Source: Aquabacterium sp.
GTDB lineage: Bacteria; Pseudomonadota; Gammaproteobacteria; Burkholderiales; Burkholderiaceae_C
NCBI GenBank assembly: GCA_023150345.1
Contig: JAKLLB010000044.1
Location: forward strand, 1-34,184
Direction: 5' to 3'
DNA length: 34,184 nt
The position numbers and the translations under genes are program-made. This document shows, one piece after another, positions 18,711-27,024 of the stretch. Positions within the stretch are counted from its first letter, which is position 1. Each line of letters starts with the position of its first letter. The notes beneath the pieces are model-generated. The model was given only the letters and a program-made list of their open reading frames with translations, did no database searches and was not told the DNA's origin.

Positions 18711-18781
18711 GTCGAAGATGTGTCGCCGCTTCAACGCGTCGCCCGGCCGCAGACCCACACCTGCCCGGAATCGGCGAGCAC

Positions 18782-18817
18782 TTGACGGCGGCTTCTATTT
18801 CGATTATTGTAGAAATA
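18782..18817 (+). promoter_or_regulatory. arsR promoter with overlapping ArsR-type operator
   Basis: TTGACG (18782-18787) and TATTGT (18805-18810) are spaced 17 bases apart, a good sigma-70 promoter. Across the -10 box lies the inverted repeat TATTTC-N10-GAAATA (18796-18817) in an AT-rich patch that stands out from its surroundings. Binding there by ArsR would block RNA polymerase, as is known for ArsR repressors. On the minus strand the same patch reads TACAAT (18811-18806), a possible -10 box for the toxin-antitoxin operon, though I see no matching -35 box. Confidence 0.75.
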
Positions 18818-18842
18818 TGGATTTACCGAGGCCCTGCTGAAA

Positions 18843-19184
18843 ATGACTGTGCGCGACCCTCAGGCCAGCGCTCGCTTCGCCCGCATGCTCGCCGCCATGG
18901 GCACCGAACCGCGGCTGAACATCGTGCGCCTGCTGCTGCAGGCGCACCCGCACGGGTTGGTCGTGGGCGACATCGCCGCCGAGCTGGGCATGCCCAACTC
19001 CACGCTGTCGCACCACCTCGACAAGCTCAAGCACGAGGGCCTGATCCAGGTGCAGCGCGAAGGCACGTTCCTGCGCTACACCGCCCACACCGCGGGGCTG
19101 GAAGAACTGCTGGGGTTCCTGTATGCCGAGTGCTGCACGCGCAGCACGGCAGTCGAGCCGCAGCGCATCGTGTGCTGTTCCTGA
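18843..19184 (+). CDS. arsR: ArsR-family arsenic-responsive repressor
   Basis: 113-residue winged-helix repressor. The recognition region is VGDIAAELGMPNSTLSHHLD (41-60), followed by KLKHEGLIQVQREGTFLRYT as wing. It lacks the classical ELCVCDL metal site in helix 3. Instead it has cysteine pairs at 97-98 (YAECCTRS) and 111-112 (IVCCS) near the C-terminus, resembling the Acidithiobacillus-type ArsR, whose C-terminal cysteines bind As(III). ATG 18843 follows GAGG by 11 bases. It is 15 bases upstream of arsM, so the two form an operon, probably controlled by the operator at 18796-18817 and released by arsenite or methylarsenite. Confidence 0.9.
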   Translation: MTVRDPQASARFARMLAAMGTEPRLNIVRLLLQAHPHGLVVGDIAAELGMPNSTLSHHLDKLKHEGLIQVQREGTFLRYTAHTAGLEELLGFLYAECCTRSTAVEPQRIVCCS

Positions 19185-19199
19185 ACACCGGAGAAACCC

Positions 19200-20111
19200 A
19201 TGAGTGCAAGTGTCGATGTCAAGGATGTGGTCAAGCAGAAATACGGCGCTGCGGCCGAGCGCGTGGCACGCGGCGGGGCCAACGCCTGCTGCGGCGGCGC
19301 GGCGGCAGCCATCGGCCAGTGCGATCCCATCACCTCGAACCTGTACGACGCCGCCCAGGCGTCGGACGTGCCCGCCGCGGCCATGCTGGCTTCGCTGGGC
19401 TGCGGCAACCCGACCGCGCTGGCCGAGCTGCAGGCCGGCGAAGTGGTGCTCGACCTGGGCAGCGGAGGCGGCATCGACGTGCTGCTGTCGGCGCGCCGCG
19501 TGGGCCCCACGGGCATGGCCTTCGGCCTGGACATGACCGACCAGATGCTCGACCTGGCCGAGGAGAACAAGCGCAAGAGTGGCCTGACCAACGTCCACTT
19601 CCTCAAAGGCGAGATCGAACAGATTCCGCTGCCGGCGAACTCGGTGGACGTGGTCATCTCCAACTGCGTGATCAACCTCTCGGCCGACAAGGACCGTGTC
19701 CTGCGCGAGGCCTTCCGCGTGCTGCGCCCGGGCGGTCGCTTTGCCGTATCCGATGTCGTGGTGCGCGGCGACGTGCCGGCCTCGATCCGCCAGAACATGG
19801 AGCTGTGGATCGGCTGCGTGGCCGGCGCGCTGCAGGACAACGAGTACCTGGCCAAGCTGGCCGCCGCCGGCTTCGAAGCCGCCGACATCGAGGTGACGCG
19901 GGTCTACACGGTCGAAGACGCCCGTGAATTCCTCGCCACCCAGAGCGCCGACATGCAGCAGCTGGCGCACGAAGTGGACGGCAAGTTCGTCAGCGGCTTC
20001 GTGCGCGCGCGCAAGCCCTTGGCCGCCGCGGCGGTCGGCACGGCATCGAAGCCGGCTGCGGCGCCCACCGAAGCGGGTTGCGGCTGCGGGCCGCGGTGCT
20101 GCGGCAGCTGA
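19200..20111 (+). CDS. arsM: Arsenite S-adenosylmethionine methyltransferase
   Basis: 303 residues. Methylates As(III) stepwise with SAM to methylated and finally volatile arsenicals. The SAM site is VVLDLGSGGGID (82-93). Cys68, Cys156 (SNCVINLS) and Cys206 (GCVAGAL) correspond to the three cysteines that bind As(III) in characterised ArsM enzymes; the 50-residue spacing between the last two matches the algal enzyme. Cys30, Cys31 and Cys41 lie in the N-terminal part (NACCGG, GQCDP). The C-terminus adds a cysteine-rich tail (AGCGCGPRCCGS) of the kind seen in many bacterial ArsM proteins. A GGAGAA site precedes ATG 19200. No arsB, acr3 or arsC gene is in the window. Confidence 0.95.
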   Translation: MSASVDVKDVVKQKYGAAAERVARGGANACCGGAAAAIGQCDPITSNLYDAAQASDVPAAAMLASLGCGNPTALAELQAGEVVLDLGSGGGIDVLLSARRVGPTGMAFGLDMTDQMLDLAEENKRKSGLTNVHFLKGEIEQIPLPANSVDVVISNCVINLSADKDRVLREAFRVLRPGGRFAVSDVVVRGDVPASIRQNMELWIGCVAGALQDNEYLAKLAAAGFEAADIEVTRVYTVEDAREFLATQSADMQQLAHEVDGKFVSGFVRARKPLAAAAVGTASKPAAAPTEAGCGCGPRCCGS

Positions 20112-20116
20112 GCCAC

Positions 20117-20148
20117 GGCAGCGCCGGGTGAGGCACCGCCGCGCTGCC
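20117..20148. terminator. Hairpin between convergent arsM and glutamate dehydrogenase genes
   Basis: Perfect 8-bp arms GGCAGCGC (20117-20124) and GCGCTGCC (20141-20148) enclose a smaller GGTG/CACC pairing. The hairpin fills the 43-base gap between the two stop codons. There is no T tract on either side, so a bidirectional terminator role is inferred from position. Confidence 0.55.
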
Positions 20149-20154
20149 AGGCGC

Positions 20155-23100
20155 TCACCCCAGGTTGCGCAGCTCGCGCATCGCCACCGACACCATCGCC
20201 AGATCGGCCGAGTGCGACTCGCCCAGCTCGCCCAGCAGGCGCTGGGCGCGGTCGATGGCGCCGCCGTGGCGCTGGCCCCATGCGGCCAGGCGCGCACCGG
20301 CGTCGCCCGCGCTGCCGGCCACAGCGTCACGGGCGATGGCGCCGTGCAGGGCCACCAGGTCGTCGGCCAGCGCGCCGCGCGCGAGGTTCTGCCAATGGGT
20401 ATCGGCAGGCAGGGCGTCGATCTGGCGGCGCAGCCGCGGCAGGCCCAGGCGTTGCGCGATGCCGGCATGCACCTGCGCCACGTCGTCGATCGGCGCGCCG
20501 CTGGCGTGCGCCAGCTCGGCGATGTCCAGCGCCGCGAACAGGCCATCCGAGGCGGCGATGCGCTGCGCGAGCTCGGCGGGCACGCCCGCGGCCGTCCAGC
20601 CCTGGGTCAGCGCTGAACCGGCGGCTTCGGCCACCAGCGTGGGCTCCAGCGCGGCCACCGCCGGCCCGTAGTGCTCGAACTGCGCGGGCAGCGGCTCGGC
20701 CAGGCGGCGCGAACGCAGCAACCAGGCCGTGGCGCGGGTGGTGAGCTCGTCCATCTCGTAGAGCATCTGCGCCTGCACCGCGTCGGTCACTCGGTTGTCC
20801 AGCGCCTCGATGCGCGGCCACAGCGCGACGTGGCCGAACACCTCGCGCGCCACCAGGTAGGCACGCACCACCTTCGACGGCGGCAGGCCGGTACGTTCGG
20901 ACTGGCGGTGCACGAAGGTCAGGCCCACGCGGTTGACCATGCTGTTGAGCACGTGCGTGACGACGATCTCGCGCTTGAGCGGATGGCGTGGAATGTACGC
21001 GTCGAAGCGCTCGCGCAACCCGGCCGGGAAGTAGCGCGCCAAGGCCGCGGCCACCCAGGGGTCTTCGGGCAGATCGGAGTCGATCAGCTCGTCGTTGAGC
21101 CACATCTTGCTGTAGGCCAGCAGCACCGACAGCTCTGGGCTGCTCAGCCCCAGACCGCGCGCCTTGCGCTGCGCGATCTCGTCGTCGTCGGGCAGGTACT
21201 CGATGGCGCGGTTCAGCCGGCCGTGCTTCTCGAGGTAGTGGATGAAGCGTGCCTGCGCCTCGACCAGCGGCGCACCCTGGCGCAGGGTGAGCGAGAGCAC
21301 CTGGGTCTGGAAGTAGTTGTCGCGCAGCACCAGCGCGGCCACCTCGTCGGTCAGAGTGGGCAGCAGGGCGTTGCGCTGCTTGTCGGTGAGCTCGCCGTCG
21401 TCCTGCGCCAGGCCCAGCAGGATCTTGATGTTGACTTCGTGGTCGGAGGTATCGACGCCAGCCGAGTTGTCGATCGCGTCGGTGTACAGGCGCACACCGG
21501 CCAGCGCCGCCTCCACCCGCCCGAGCTGGGTGAAGCCGAGGTTGCCGCCCTCGCCGACAACCTTGCAGCGCAGCTCGCGCCCGTCGATGCGCAGCGCGTC
21601 GTTGGCGCGGTCGCCCACTTCGAGGTGGCTCTGCGCGCTGGCCTTGACGTAGGTGCCGATGCCGCCGTTGTAGAGCAGGTCCACCGGCGCCTTCAGAATG
21701 GCCGACACCAGCTCGGTGGGGGTCAGTCGCTCGGCGTCGATGCCCAGCGCCGCGCGCGCCTGCGGCGACAGCGGCACCGACTTCTCGGCACGCGACCACA
21801 CGCCGCCGCCTTCGCTGATGAGGGCGGTGTCGTAGTCGGCCCACGACGAGCGCGGCAGCTTGAACAGGCGCTCGCGCTCGGCGAAGGACACATCGGCCGT
21901 GGGGTGGGGGTCGAGGAAGATGTGGCGGTGGTCGAACGCGGCCACCAGCCGGATGTGGCGAGACAGCAGCATGCCGTTGCCGAAGACATCGCCGGACATG
22001 TCGCCGATGCCCACCACGGTGAAGTCGGTGGATTGAATGTCGACACCCAGCTCGCGGAAGTGGCGCTTGACGCTCTCCCACGCGCCGCGGGCCGTGATGC
22101 CCATGCCCTTGTGGTCGTAGCCGGCGCTGCCGCCGGAGGCGAAGGCGTCGCCCAGCCAGTGGCCGTACTCGCCACTGATGGCGTTGGCGTAGTCGGAGAA
22201 GGTGGCCGTGCCCTTGTCGGCGGCCACCACCAGGTAGGGGTCGTCGCCGTCGCGCCGGCGCACCTGGGGCGGCGCCACCGGCTTGCCGGCGACCAGGTTG
22301 TCGGTCAGGTCGAGCAGGCCGCGCAGGTAGTCCTGGTAGCAGGCGATGCCCTCCTTCATGAAGGCCTCGCGGTCGCTGGCCGGCGGCGCCTTCTTCAGCA
22401 CGAAACCGCCCTTGGAGCCCACCGGCACGATGACGGTGTTCTTGACCATCTGCGCCTTTACCAGCGCCAGCACCTCGGTGCGGAAGTCGTCGGGCCGGTC
22501 GGACCAGCGCAGGCCACCGCGCGCGACCTTGCCGCCGCGCAGGTGGATGCCCTCGAAGCGCGGCGAGTAGACGAAGATCTCGACCATCGGCCGCGGCGCG
22601 GGCAGCCCCGGCACGCGCGCAGAGTCGAGCTTGAACGACAGAAACGGGCGCAGCGCCCCGGCCACGCCCGAGTGCCCGCTGCCGGTGCGCCAGAAGTTGG
22701 TGCGCAGCGTGCACTCGATGAGCGCCTGCAGCTGGCGCAGCACGCGGTCCTCCGATAGGTTCTCCACCTTCTCCAGTGCCCGTTCGAGTGCACGGGTCTG
22801 CGCCGCGGCGGCCTCGTCGTCGTGCTCGGTCGGGTGCAGCCGCAGCTGGAACAGCTTGACGAGCATGCGCGCGATGGTGGCGTGGCGGCCGAGCGTGGCT
22901 TCGATGGTGGCCTGCGACAGCGCGAAGCCGATCTGCTTGAGGTACTTGGCATAGGCGCGCAGCACCACCACCTCGCGCGCCTGCAGGCCCGCGCGCAGCA
23001 CCAGGCGGTTGAAGTCGTCGTTCTCGACCTCGCCGCGCAGCACCAGCAAGAAGGTGTGCTCGAAGCGGCGCGCCACCTCGTCGGCCTCGGCCGCGTCGGG

Positions 23101-24999
23101 AATCTGCGCCTGCAGCACGAAGTCGTGCAGCGCCACGCGGGTGCCGTCGGGCAGGGTGAGATGGTCGTTGTTCTCGCCGATCACGCGCGCACCCAGGCGC
23201 TCGAGCATGGGCAAGCTGTCCGACAGCGCGACCGCACCGCCCAGGCGGTAGATGCGAAAGCCCAGCGTGTCGGGCGGCGCGCCCAGCGGGCGCACCAGGG
23301 CCACCGCCACCGGCTCTTCGGGCGTCAGCGCGGCGAGTTTGCGCACATCGGCCACCGCGGCGCGTGCGGCCACGCGTTCACGGTAGGCCAGCGGGAACGC
23401 GCGTCCGAAGCGTTCGAGCAGTTCCAGGCCGCGCGCCTCGCCCTCGGCTTCGACGAGTGCGTCGCTCAGCTCGTCGTCCCAGCGGCGCGCGGCCGCGGCC
23501 AGGCGCGCTTCGATGGCCTTGCGCTCCCAGGGCGGAACCTGCCCGGGCACGGTGCGCACCGTGAAGTGGATGCGCGCCAGCGTGGCATCGCCCAATTGCA
23601 CGTCGTACTCGGCGCGGGTGCCCGCAAAGGCGTTGAGCAGAATCGCCTGCAGCTTCATGCGCAGGTCGGTCGAGTAGGCGTCGCGCGGCACGTAGACCAG
23701 GCACGAGACGAAGCGGTCGAACGGATCGGCCCAGGTCAGCAGGCGCAGGCGCTTGCGTTCGCCCAGCGCCAGGATGCCCATCGCGTTGTCGTACAGCGCG
23801 TCGTCGGTCAGCTGGTAGAGCTCGTCGCGCGGGTAGGTCTCCACCAGGTGGTGCAGCGCCTTCTCCAGGTGGCCGCCGGAGGCAAAGCCCGCGCGCGCGG
23901 CCAGGCTGCGCATCTTGCCGCGCAGCAGCGGGGTCTCGGCCACCCGCGTGCTGTAGGCGCTGGAGGTGAACAGGCCGATGAAGCGGTGTTCGCCGATCAC
24001 CGCCCCCCGGGCGTCGTAACGCTTGACGCCGATGTAGTCGGTGTAGCCTGGGCGATGCACGGTGGCGCGGGTGTTGGCCTTGGTCACCAGCAGCAGCGGC
24101 AGCGGCGAGCGCGCCATTTCGCGTGACTTGGGCGGCAGCACGGCGAAGCTGGCCGAGAGCTGCTCGGCCTCGGTCTCGCGCAGCACGCCCAGGCCCGAGC
24201 CGCTGACCAGGCGCAGTCCGTCGGCACCATCGCCCCCGGTGACCAGGTCATGGCAGCGGTAGCCCAGCAGCGTGAAGTGATCGTCGGCCAGCCAGCGCAG
24301 GAACGCGACCGACTCGTCGGTGACACCCGCGGGCAGCACGGCCTGTGCCTCCTTCAGCTCGGCGGCAGCCTGTTCCAGGCGCGCACGCATCGCGGGCCAG
24401 TCGGTCACCGCGGCGCGCACCTCGGCCAGCGTCTGCTCCAGCGCCGCCACCAGCGCGGCTCGGCGCTGCGGGTCGACGATTCGGTCGACCTCGATGTGCA
24501 TCCACGACTCGCGCGCCGCACCGGGCGCCTCGTGTGGCGTCCGCAGCGCCAGCAGCCCGTCGTCGGCCTGGCGTTCGACCGCGAACACCGGATGCGCGAT
24601 CAGGTGCAGCGTCAAGCCCTGGCTGTTGATGGCCATGGCGGTGGAATCGACAAGGAAGGGCATGTCGTCGTTGACGACTTCGACCACCGTGTGGCGCGAG
24701 GCCCAGCCGCTGTCGCTGACGCTGGGATTGAGCACCCTCACCTTGGGTGCACCGGGCGCGCGGCGGGCCCCGTGTTGCCACAGCGACAGCACGGCACCGA
24801 GCAGGTCGTCGGGCGAAGCCGCGGCAATGTCGTCGTCGTCATGCTGGCGCAGCAGCTCGCGGACGCAGTGCTCGAGTGAATCGGCCTGTGCCGCACCGGC
24901 CTGCGCGCGGGCGCGCGCGACCAAAGCGTCGATGCGCTCGTCGCGATCGCGCCGCACCGCGCCGGGGTGACCGGCCTGCGGGGTGGAGGTTGCGCTCAT
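20155..24999 (-). CDS. gdhB: NAD-specific glutamate dehydrogenase, large (about 180 kDa) type
   Basis: 1614 residues, the size of the large NAD-dependent glutamate dehydrogenases of proteobacteria. Catalyses glutamate + NAD+ to 2-oxoglutarate + ammonium, mainly in glutamate catabolism. The long N-terminal part holds the conserved stretches VVEVVNDDMPFLVDSTAMAI (about 107-126) and YVPRDAYSTDLRMKLQ. The catalytic core begins near residue 830 with GGLRWSDRPDDFRTEVL and the substrate-binding lysine region VPVGSKGGFVLKK. The NAD-binding half includes VVGIGDMSGDVFGNGML and VGEGGNLGFTQ. ATG 24999 is preceded by GAGGAG. A helical C-terminal domain of several hundred residues follows, as is usual. The gene is transcribed away from htpX across a 147-base leader that contains a hairpin. 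Confidence 0.96.
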   Translation of the reverse strand: MSATSTPQAGHPGAVRRDRDERIDALVARARAQAGAAQADSLEHCVRELLRQHDDDDIAAASPDDLLGAVLSLWQHGARRAPGAPKVRVLNPSVSDSGWASRHTVVEVVNDDMPFLVDSTAMAINSQGLTLHLIAHPVFAVERQADDGLLALRTPHEAPGAARESWMHIEVDRIVDPQRRAALVAALEQTLAEVRAAVTDWPAMRARLEQAAAELKEAQAVLPAGVTDESVAFLRWLADDHFTLLGYRCHDLVTGGDGADGLRLVSGSGLGVLRETEAEQLSASFAVLPPKSREMARSPLPLLLVTKANTRATVHRPGYTDYIGVKRYDARGAVIGEHRFIGLFTSSAYSTRVAETPLLRGKMRSLAARAGFASGGHLEKALHHLVETYPRDELYQLTDDALYDNAMGILALGERKRLRLLTWADPFDRFVSCLVYVPRDAYSTDLRMKLQAILLNAFAGTRAEYDVQLGDATLARIHFTVRTVPGQVPPWERKAIEARLAAAARRWDDELSDALVEAEGEARGLELLERFGRAFPLAYRERVAARAAVADVRKLAALTPEEPVAVALVRPLGAPPDTLGFRIYRLGGAVALSDSLPMLERLGARVIGENNDHLTLPDGTRVALHDFVLQAQIPDAAEADEVARRFEHTFLLVLRGEVENDDFNRLVLRAGLQAREVVVLRAYAKYLKQIGFALSQATIEATLGRHATIARMLVKLFQLRLHPTEHDDEAAAAQTRALERALEKVENLSEDRVLRQLQALIECTLRTNFWRTGSGHSGVAGALRPFLSFKLDSARVPGLPAPRPMVEIFVYSPRFEGIHLRGGKVARGGLRWSDRPDDFRTEVLALVKAQMVKNTVIVPVGSKGGFVLKKAPPASDREAFMKEGIACYQDYLRGLLDLTDNLVAGKPVAPPQVRRRDGDDPYLVVAADKGTATFSDYANAISGEYGHWLGDAFASGGSAGYDHKGMGITARGAWESVKRHFRELGVDIQSTDFTVVGIGDMSGDVFGNGMLLSRHIRLVAAFDHRHIFLDPHPTADVSFAERERLFKLPRSSWADYDTALISEGGGVWSRAEKSVPLSPQARAALGIDAERLTPTELVSAILKAPVDLLYNGGIGTYVKASAQSHLEVGDRANDALRIDGRELRCKVVGEGGNLGFTQLGRVEAALAGVRLYTDAIDNSAGVDTSDHEVNIKILLGLAQDDGELTDKQRNALLPTLTDEVAALVLRDNYFQTQVLSLTLRQGAPLVEAQARFIHYLEKHGRLNRAIEYLPDDDEIAQRKARGLGLSSPELSVLLAYSKMWLNDELIDSDLPEDPWVAAALARYFPAGLRERFDAYIPRHPLKREIVVTHVLNSMVNRVGLTFVHRQSERTGLPPSKVVRAYLVAREVFGHVALWPRIEALDNRVTDAVQAQMLYEMDELTTRATAWLLRSRRLAEPLPAQFEHYGPAVAALEPTLVAEAAGSALTQGWTAAGVPAELAQRIAASDGLFAALDIAELAHASGAPIDDVAQVHAGIAQRLGLPRLRRQIDALPADTHWQNLARGALADDLVALHGAIARDAVAGSAGDAGARLAAWGQRHGGAIDRAQRLLGELGESHSADLAMVSVAMRELRNLG

Positions 25000-25043
25000 G
25001 GCGGGGTCTCCTCAGTTGGGGCGCCGGGAGACGACGGGTGCGT

Positions 25044-25071
25044 CACCCCCGACAGTTTGTGCTGGGGGGTG
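25044..25071 (-). repeat. Hairpin in the leader between htpX and glutamate dehydrogenase
   Basis: CACCCCC (25044-25050) pairs with GGGGGTG (25065-25071), and CAG/CTG inside extends the stem. It lies 45 bases before the dehydrogenase start and 76 bases after the htpX stop on the same strand. No T tract follows, so it could be an htpX 3' end or a structure in the dehydrogenase leader. Confidence 0.45.
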
Positions 25072-25146
25072 AGCTTACTCTGGCCATGACCTGCGCGGTG
25101 GCAGCGCCGGCCGACCGCAGCAGTCCGTCGAGCCGCCTGGACAGGA

Positions 25147-26025
25147 TCATCGCGCGGTCGCCTTCAGGCGGGCGATGCGCTGTTCGATGGGTGGGTGGCT
25201 GCTGAACAGCGCCAGCAGTCCGGACGGTCGGCCGTTGATGCCCATGGCCGCCAGGCTCTTGGGCATCTCGCCCGGATCCAGTCCGCCCAGTCGCGCCAGG
25301 GCGTTGACCATGGGCTGCGTGCGGCCCATGAAGCGGGAGGCCCCGGCGTCGGCCCGAAACTCGCGCTGGCGCGAGAACCAGGCCACGATGAGGGCGGCGA
25401 GCACGCCCAGGACCAGGTCCATGACGACGGTCGTGATGACGTAGCCCACGCCCGGCCCGTCGCTGGTGTTGCGCAGCACCACCTTGTCGACGACATAGCC
25501 GATGACCCGGCTGAGGAACACGACAAAGGTGTTCATCACGCCCTGGATCAGCGTCAACGTCACCATGTCGCCGTTGGCGATGTGGGCCACCTCGTGGCCG
25601 ATCACGGCTTCGACCTCTTCACGGGTCATGCTCTCGAGCAGCCCGGTCGACACCGCCACCAGCGCCGAGTTCTTGAACGCCCCGGTGGCGAACGCATTGG
25701 GAGCGCCTTCGTAGATGCCGACCTCGGGCATGCGGATGCCCGCCTGCTGCGAAAAGCGCTCGACCGTGGCCACGATCCACGCGTGCGTGGGCTGTGGCGA
25801 GGCATTGATGATCTGCAGCCGCGTGGTCCACTTGGCCATCGGCTTGCTGATCAGCAGTGAGATGAAGGCGCCGCCAAAACCCATGACCGCGGCAAACGCC
25901 AGCAGGCTGGTCAGGTCCAGGCCGTTGGCGGTGAGAAACCGGTTGAGCCCCAGCACGTGCACGGCGACACCGAGCACCAGCATGACGGCCAGGTTGGTGA
26001 TGAGGAACAGGGCAATGCGTTTCAT
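25147..26025 (-). CDS. htpX: Membrane zinc metalloprotease HtpX
   Basis: 292 residues. Inner-membrane M48 protease that helps remove misfolded membrane proteins. Two N-terminal membrane segments ([40 protein letters not shown]) precede the zinc motif HEVAH (144-148). Two further hydrophobic segments follow ([38 protein letters not shown]), then the third-ligand region [12 protein letters not shown] and the C-terminal [13 protein letters not shown] found across HtpX proteins. Length and order match the family. In enterobacteria htpX responds to heat shock and envelope stress; here a sigma-32-like promoter lies just upstream (26068-26096). Confidence 0.96.
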   Translation of the reverse strand: MKRIALFLITNLAVMLVLGVAVHVLGLNRFLTANGLDLTSLLAFAAVMGFGGAFISLLISKPMAKWTTRLQIINASPQPTHAWIVATVERFSQQAGIRMPEVGIYEGAPNAFATGAFKNSALVAVSTGLLESMTREEVEAVIGHEVAHIANGDMVTLTLIQGVMNTFVVFLSRVIGYVVDKVVLRNTSDGPGVGYVITTVVMDLVLGVLAALIVAWFSRQREFRADAGASRFMGRTQPMVNALARLGGLDPGEMPKSLAAMGINGRPSGLLALFSSHPPIEQRIARLKATAR

Positions 26026-26067
26026 CGTCGGTGGGCCAGGGGCCCCATGGGCTGTGCGATGCGCCGA

Positions 26068-26096
26068 TGGTGGGGCCGCTTCCCGGTTCCATCAAG
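26068..26096 (-). promoter_or_regulatory. Sigma-32 (heat-shock)-like promoter of htpX
   Basis: On the minus strand CTTGATG (26096-26090) is followed after 14 bases by CCCCACCA (26075-26068). The established heat-shock consensus is close to CTTGAAA, 11-16 bases, CCCCATNT, so both boxes and the spacing agree well. The expected start would leave an untranslated leader of roughly 35-40 bases before ATG 26025. Confidence 0.65.
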
Positions 26097-26148
26097 GGGC
26101 CGTCCGTTGAGCGGCCTTCAGGTTTTTCCGAAGTGACGGCACGCCCGC

Positions 26149-26940
26149 TCAGCCCCGGAATCCGCGCTCGCGCAGCAGTGCCTCCAACTGCGCCGAGTCC
26201 TGCGCGAACCGGTCCGGGTCGTACTTGATCTTGCTGGTGTAGAACTGCGCCAGCGAGGTGATGCCGTGCTCGGCCCAGAGTGCCGCCATTTCCGCAGACA
26301 GGCTCAGGTAGCGCTCGCGGCCGCGCCGCTCGCGCTCGGCGTAGTGGGCGTCGATGTCGGCCGGCGTGGGGCGCCGGTAACGCTCGTCGTGGATCCAGGC
26401 GGTGCCGGGCAGGCGGTCGCGCTGCGGCGGTGCCTCTGCCGGCCAGCCGACCACCATGCTGGTCACCGGCAGGCAGTGGTCCGGGCACTCCAGGAACTCG
26501 GCGATGGCGCCCATGGAGTGCAGCGTCGTCCCCATGTAGCAGATGCCCAGCCCGTGGCTTTCGAGCGCCAGTGCCGTCGTCTGCGCCAGGATGACGGCGT
26601 CATAGCCCGCCACATGCCAGCTGATGAAGTCGCCAAACCCCAGCCGCGCGCCGCGCCGGGCCAGCCACTGCCGGGTGCGATGGCTGTCGGCACAGAAGGT
26701 GAGCACCAGCGGCGCCTGCAGCACCATGGGCTGGTCGAAGTGCAGCTCGCACAGGCGCTTCTTGCGTTCGACGTCGACGGTCTTGATGACCGACACCATG
26801 TTCAGGTTGCCGCTGGACGACGACCCATGCAGGGCCTCGACCAGCACCCGGTCCACCAGCGCCGGGTCGACGCCCTGGTCCTGGAAGGCGCGTATCGAGC
26901 GGTGGGCTTTCATCAGGCGAGAGAACGCGTCGGCGGTCAT
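26149..26940 (-). CDS. Nitroreductase-family flavoprotein
   Basis: 263 residues from ATG 26940 (MTADAFSRLMKAHRSIRAFQ). The frame is open upstream to 27006, but family members start close to the RSIR motif, so the shorter form is preferred. RSIR (14-17) binds the FMN phosphate; GSSSSGNLNMVSVI supplies the next flavin contacts; LGICYMGTTL and TSMVVGWPAE are the usual later landmarks of NfsA/Frp-like NAD(P)H:FMN oxidoreductases. The C-terminal extension (AERERRGRERYLSLSAEMAA to the end) is characteristic of the NfsA-like group. Probable activity is two-electron reduction of nitroaromatics, quinones or flavins; the natural substrate is unknown. The LysR gene ends at 27025, just upstream on the same strand. 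Confidence 0.85.
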   Translation of the reverse strand: MTADAFSRLMKAHRSIRAFQDQGVDPALVDRVLVEALHGSSSSGNLNMVSVIKTVDVERKKRLCELHFDQPMVLQAPLVLTFCADSHRTRQWLARRGARLGFGDFISWHVAGYDAVILAQTTALALESHGLGICYMGTTLHSMGAIAEFLECPDHCLPVTSMVVGWPAEAPPQRDRLPGTAWIHDERYRRPTPADIDAHYAERERRGRERYLSLSAEMAALWAEHGITSLAQFYTSKIKYDPDRFAQDSAQLEALLRERGFRG

Positions 26941-27024
26941 GGCGGGCTTGGTCGGTGGCAATGCCGACCATGATGCCAAATGCCCGGAAGCGGCGCCCGC
27001 ACGCATGGCGCGTCTGGCGATCGA

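Noticed and set aside
20671-24126. Long plus-strand frames opposite the glutamate dehydrogenase gene
   Set aside because: Antisense shadows; the minus strand encodes the full-length 1614-residue enzyme.
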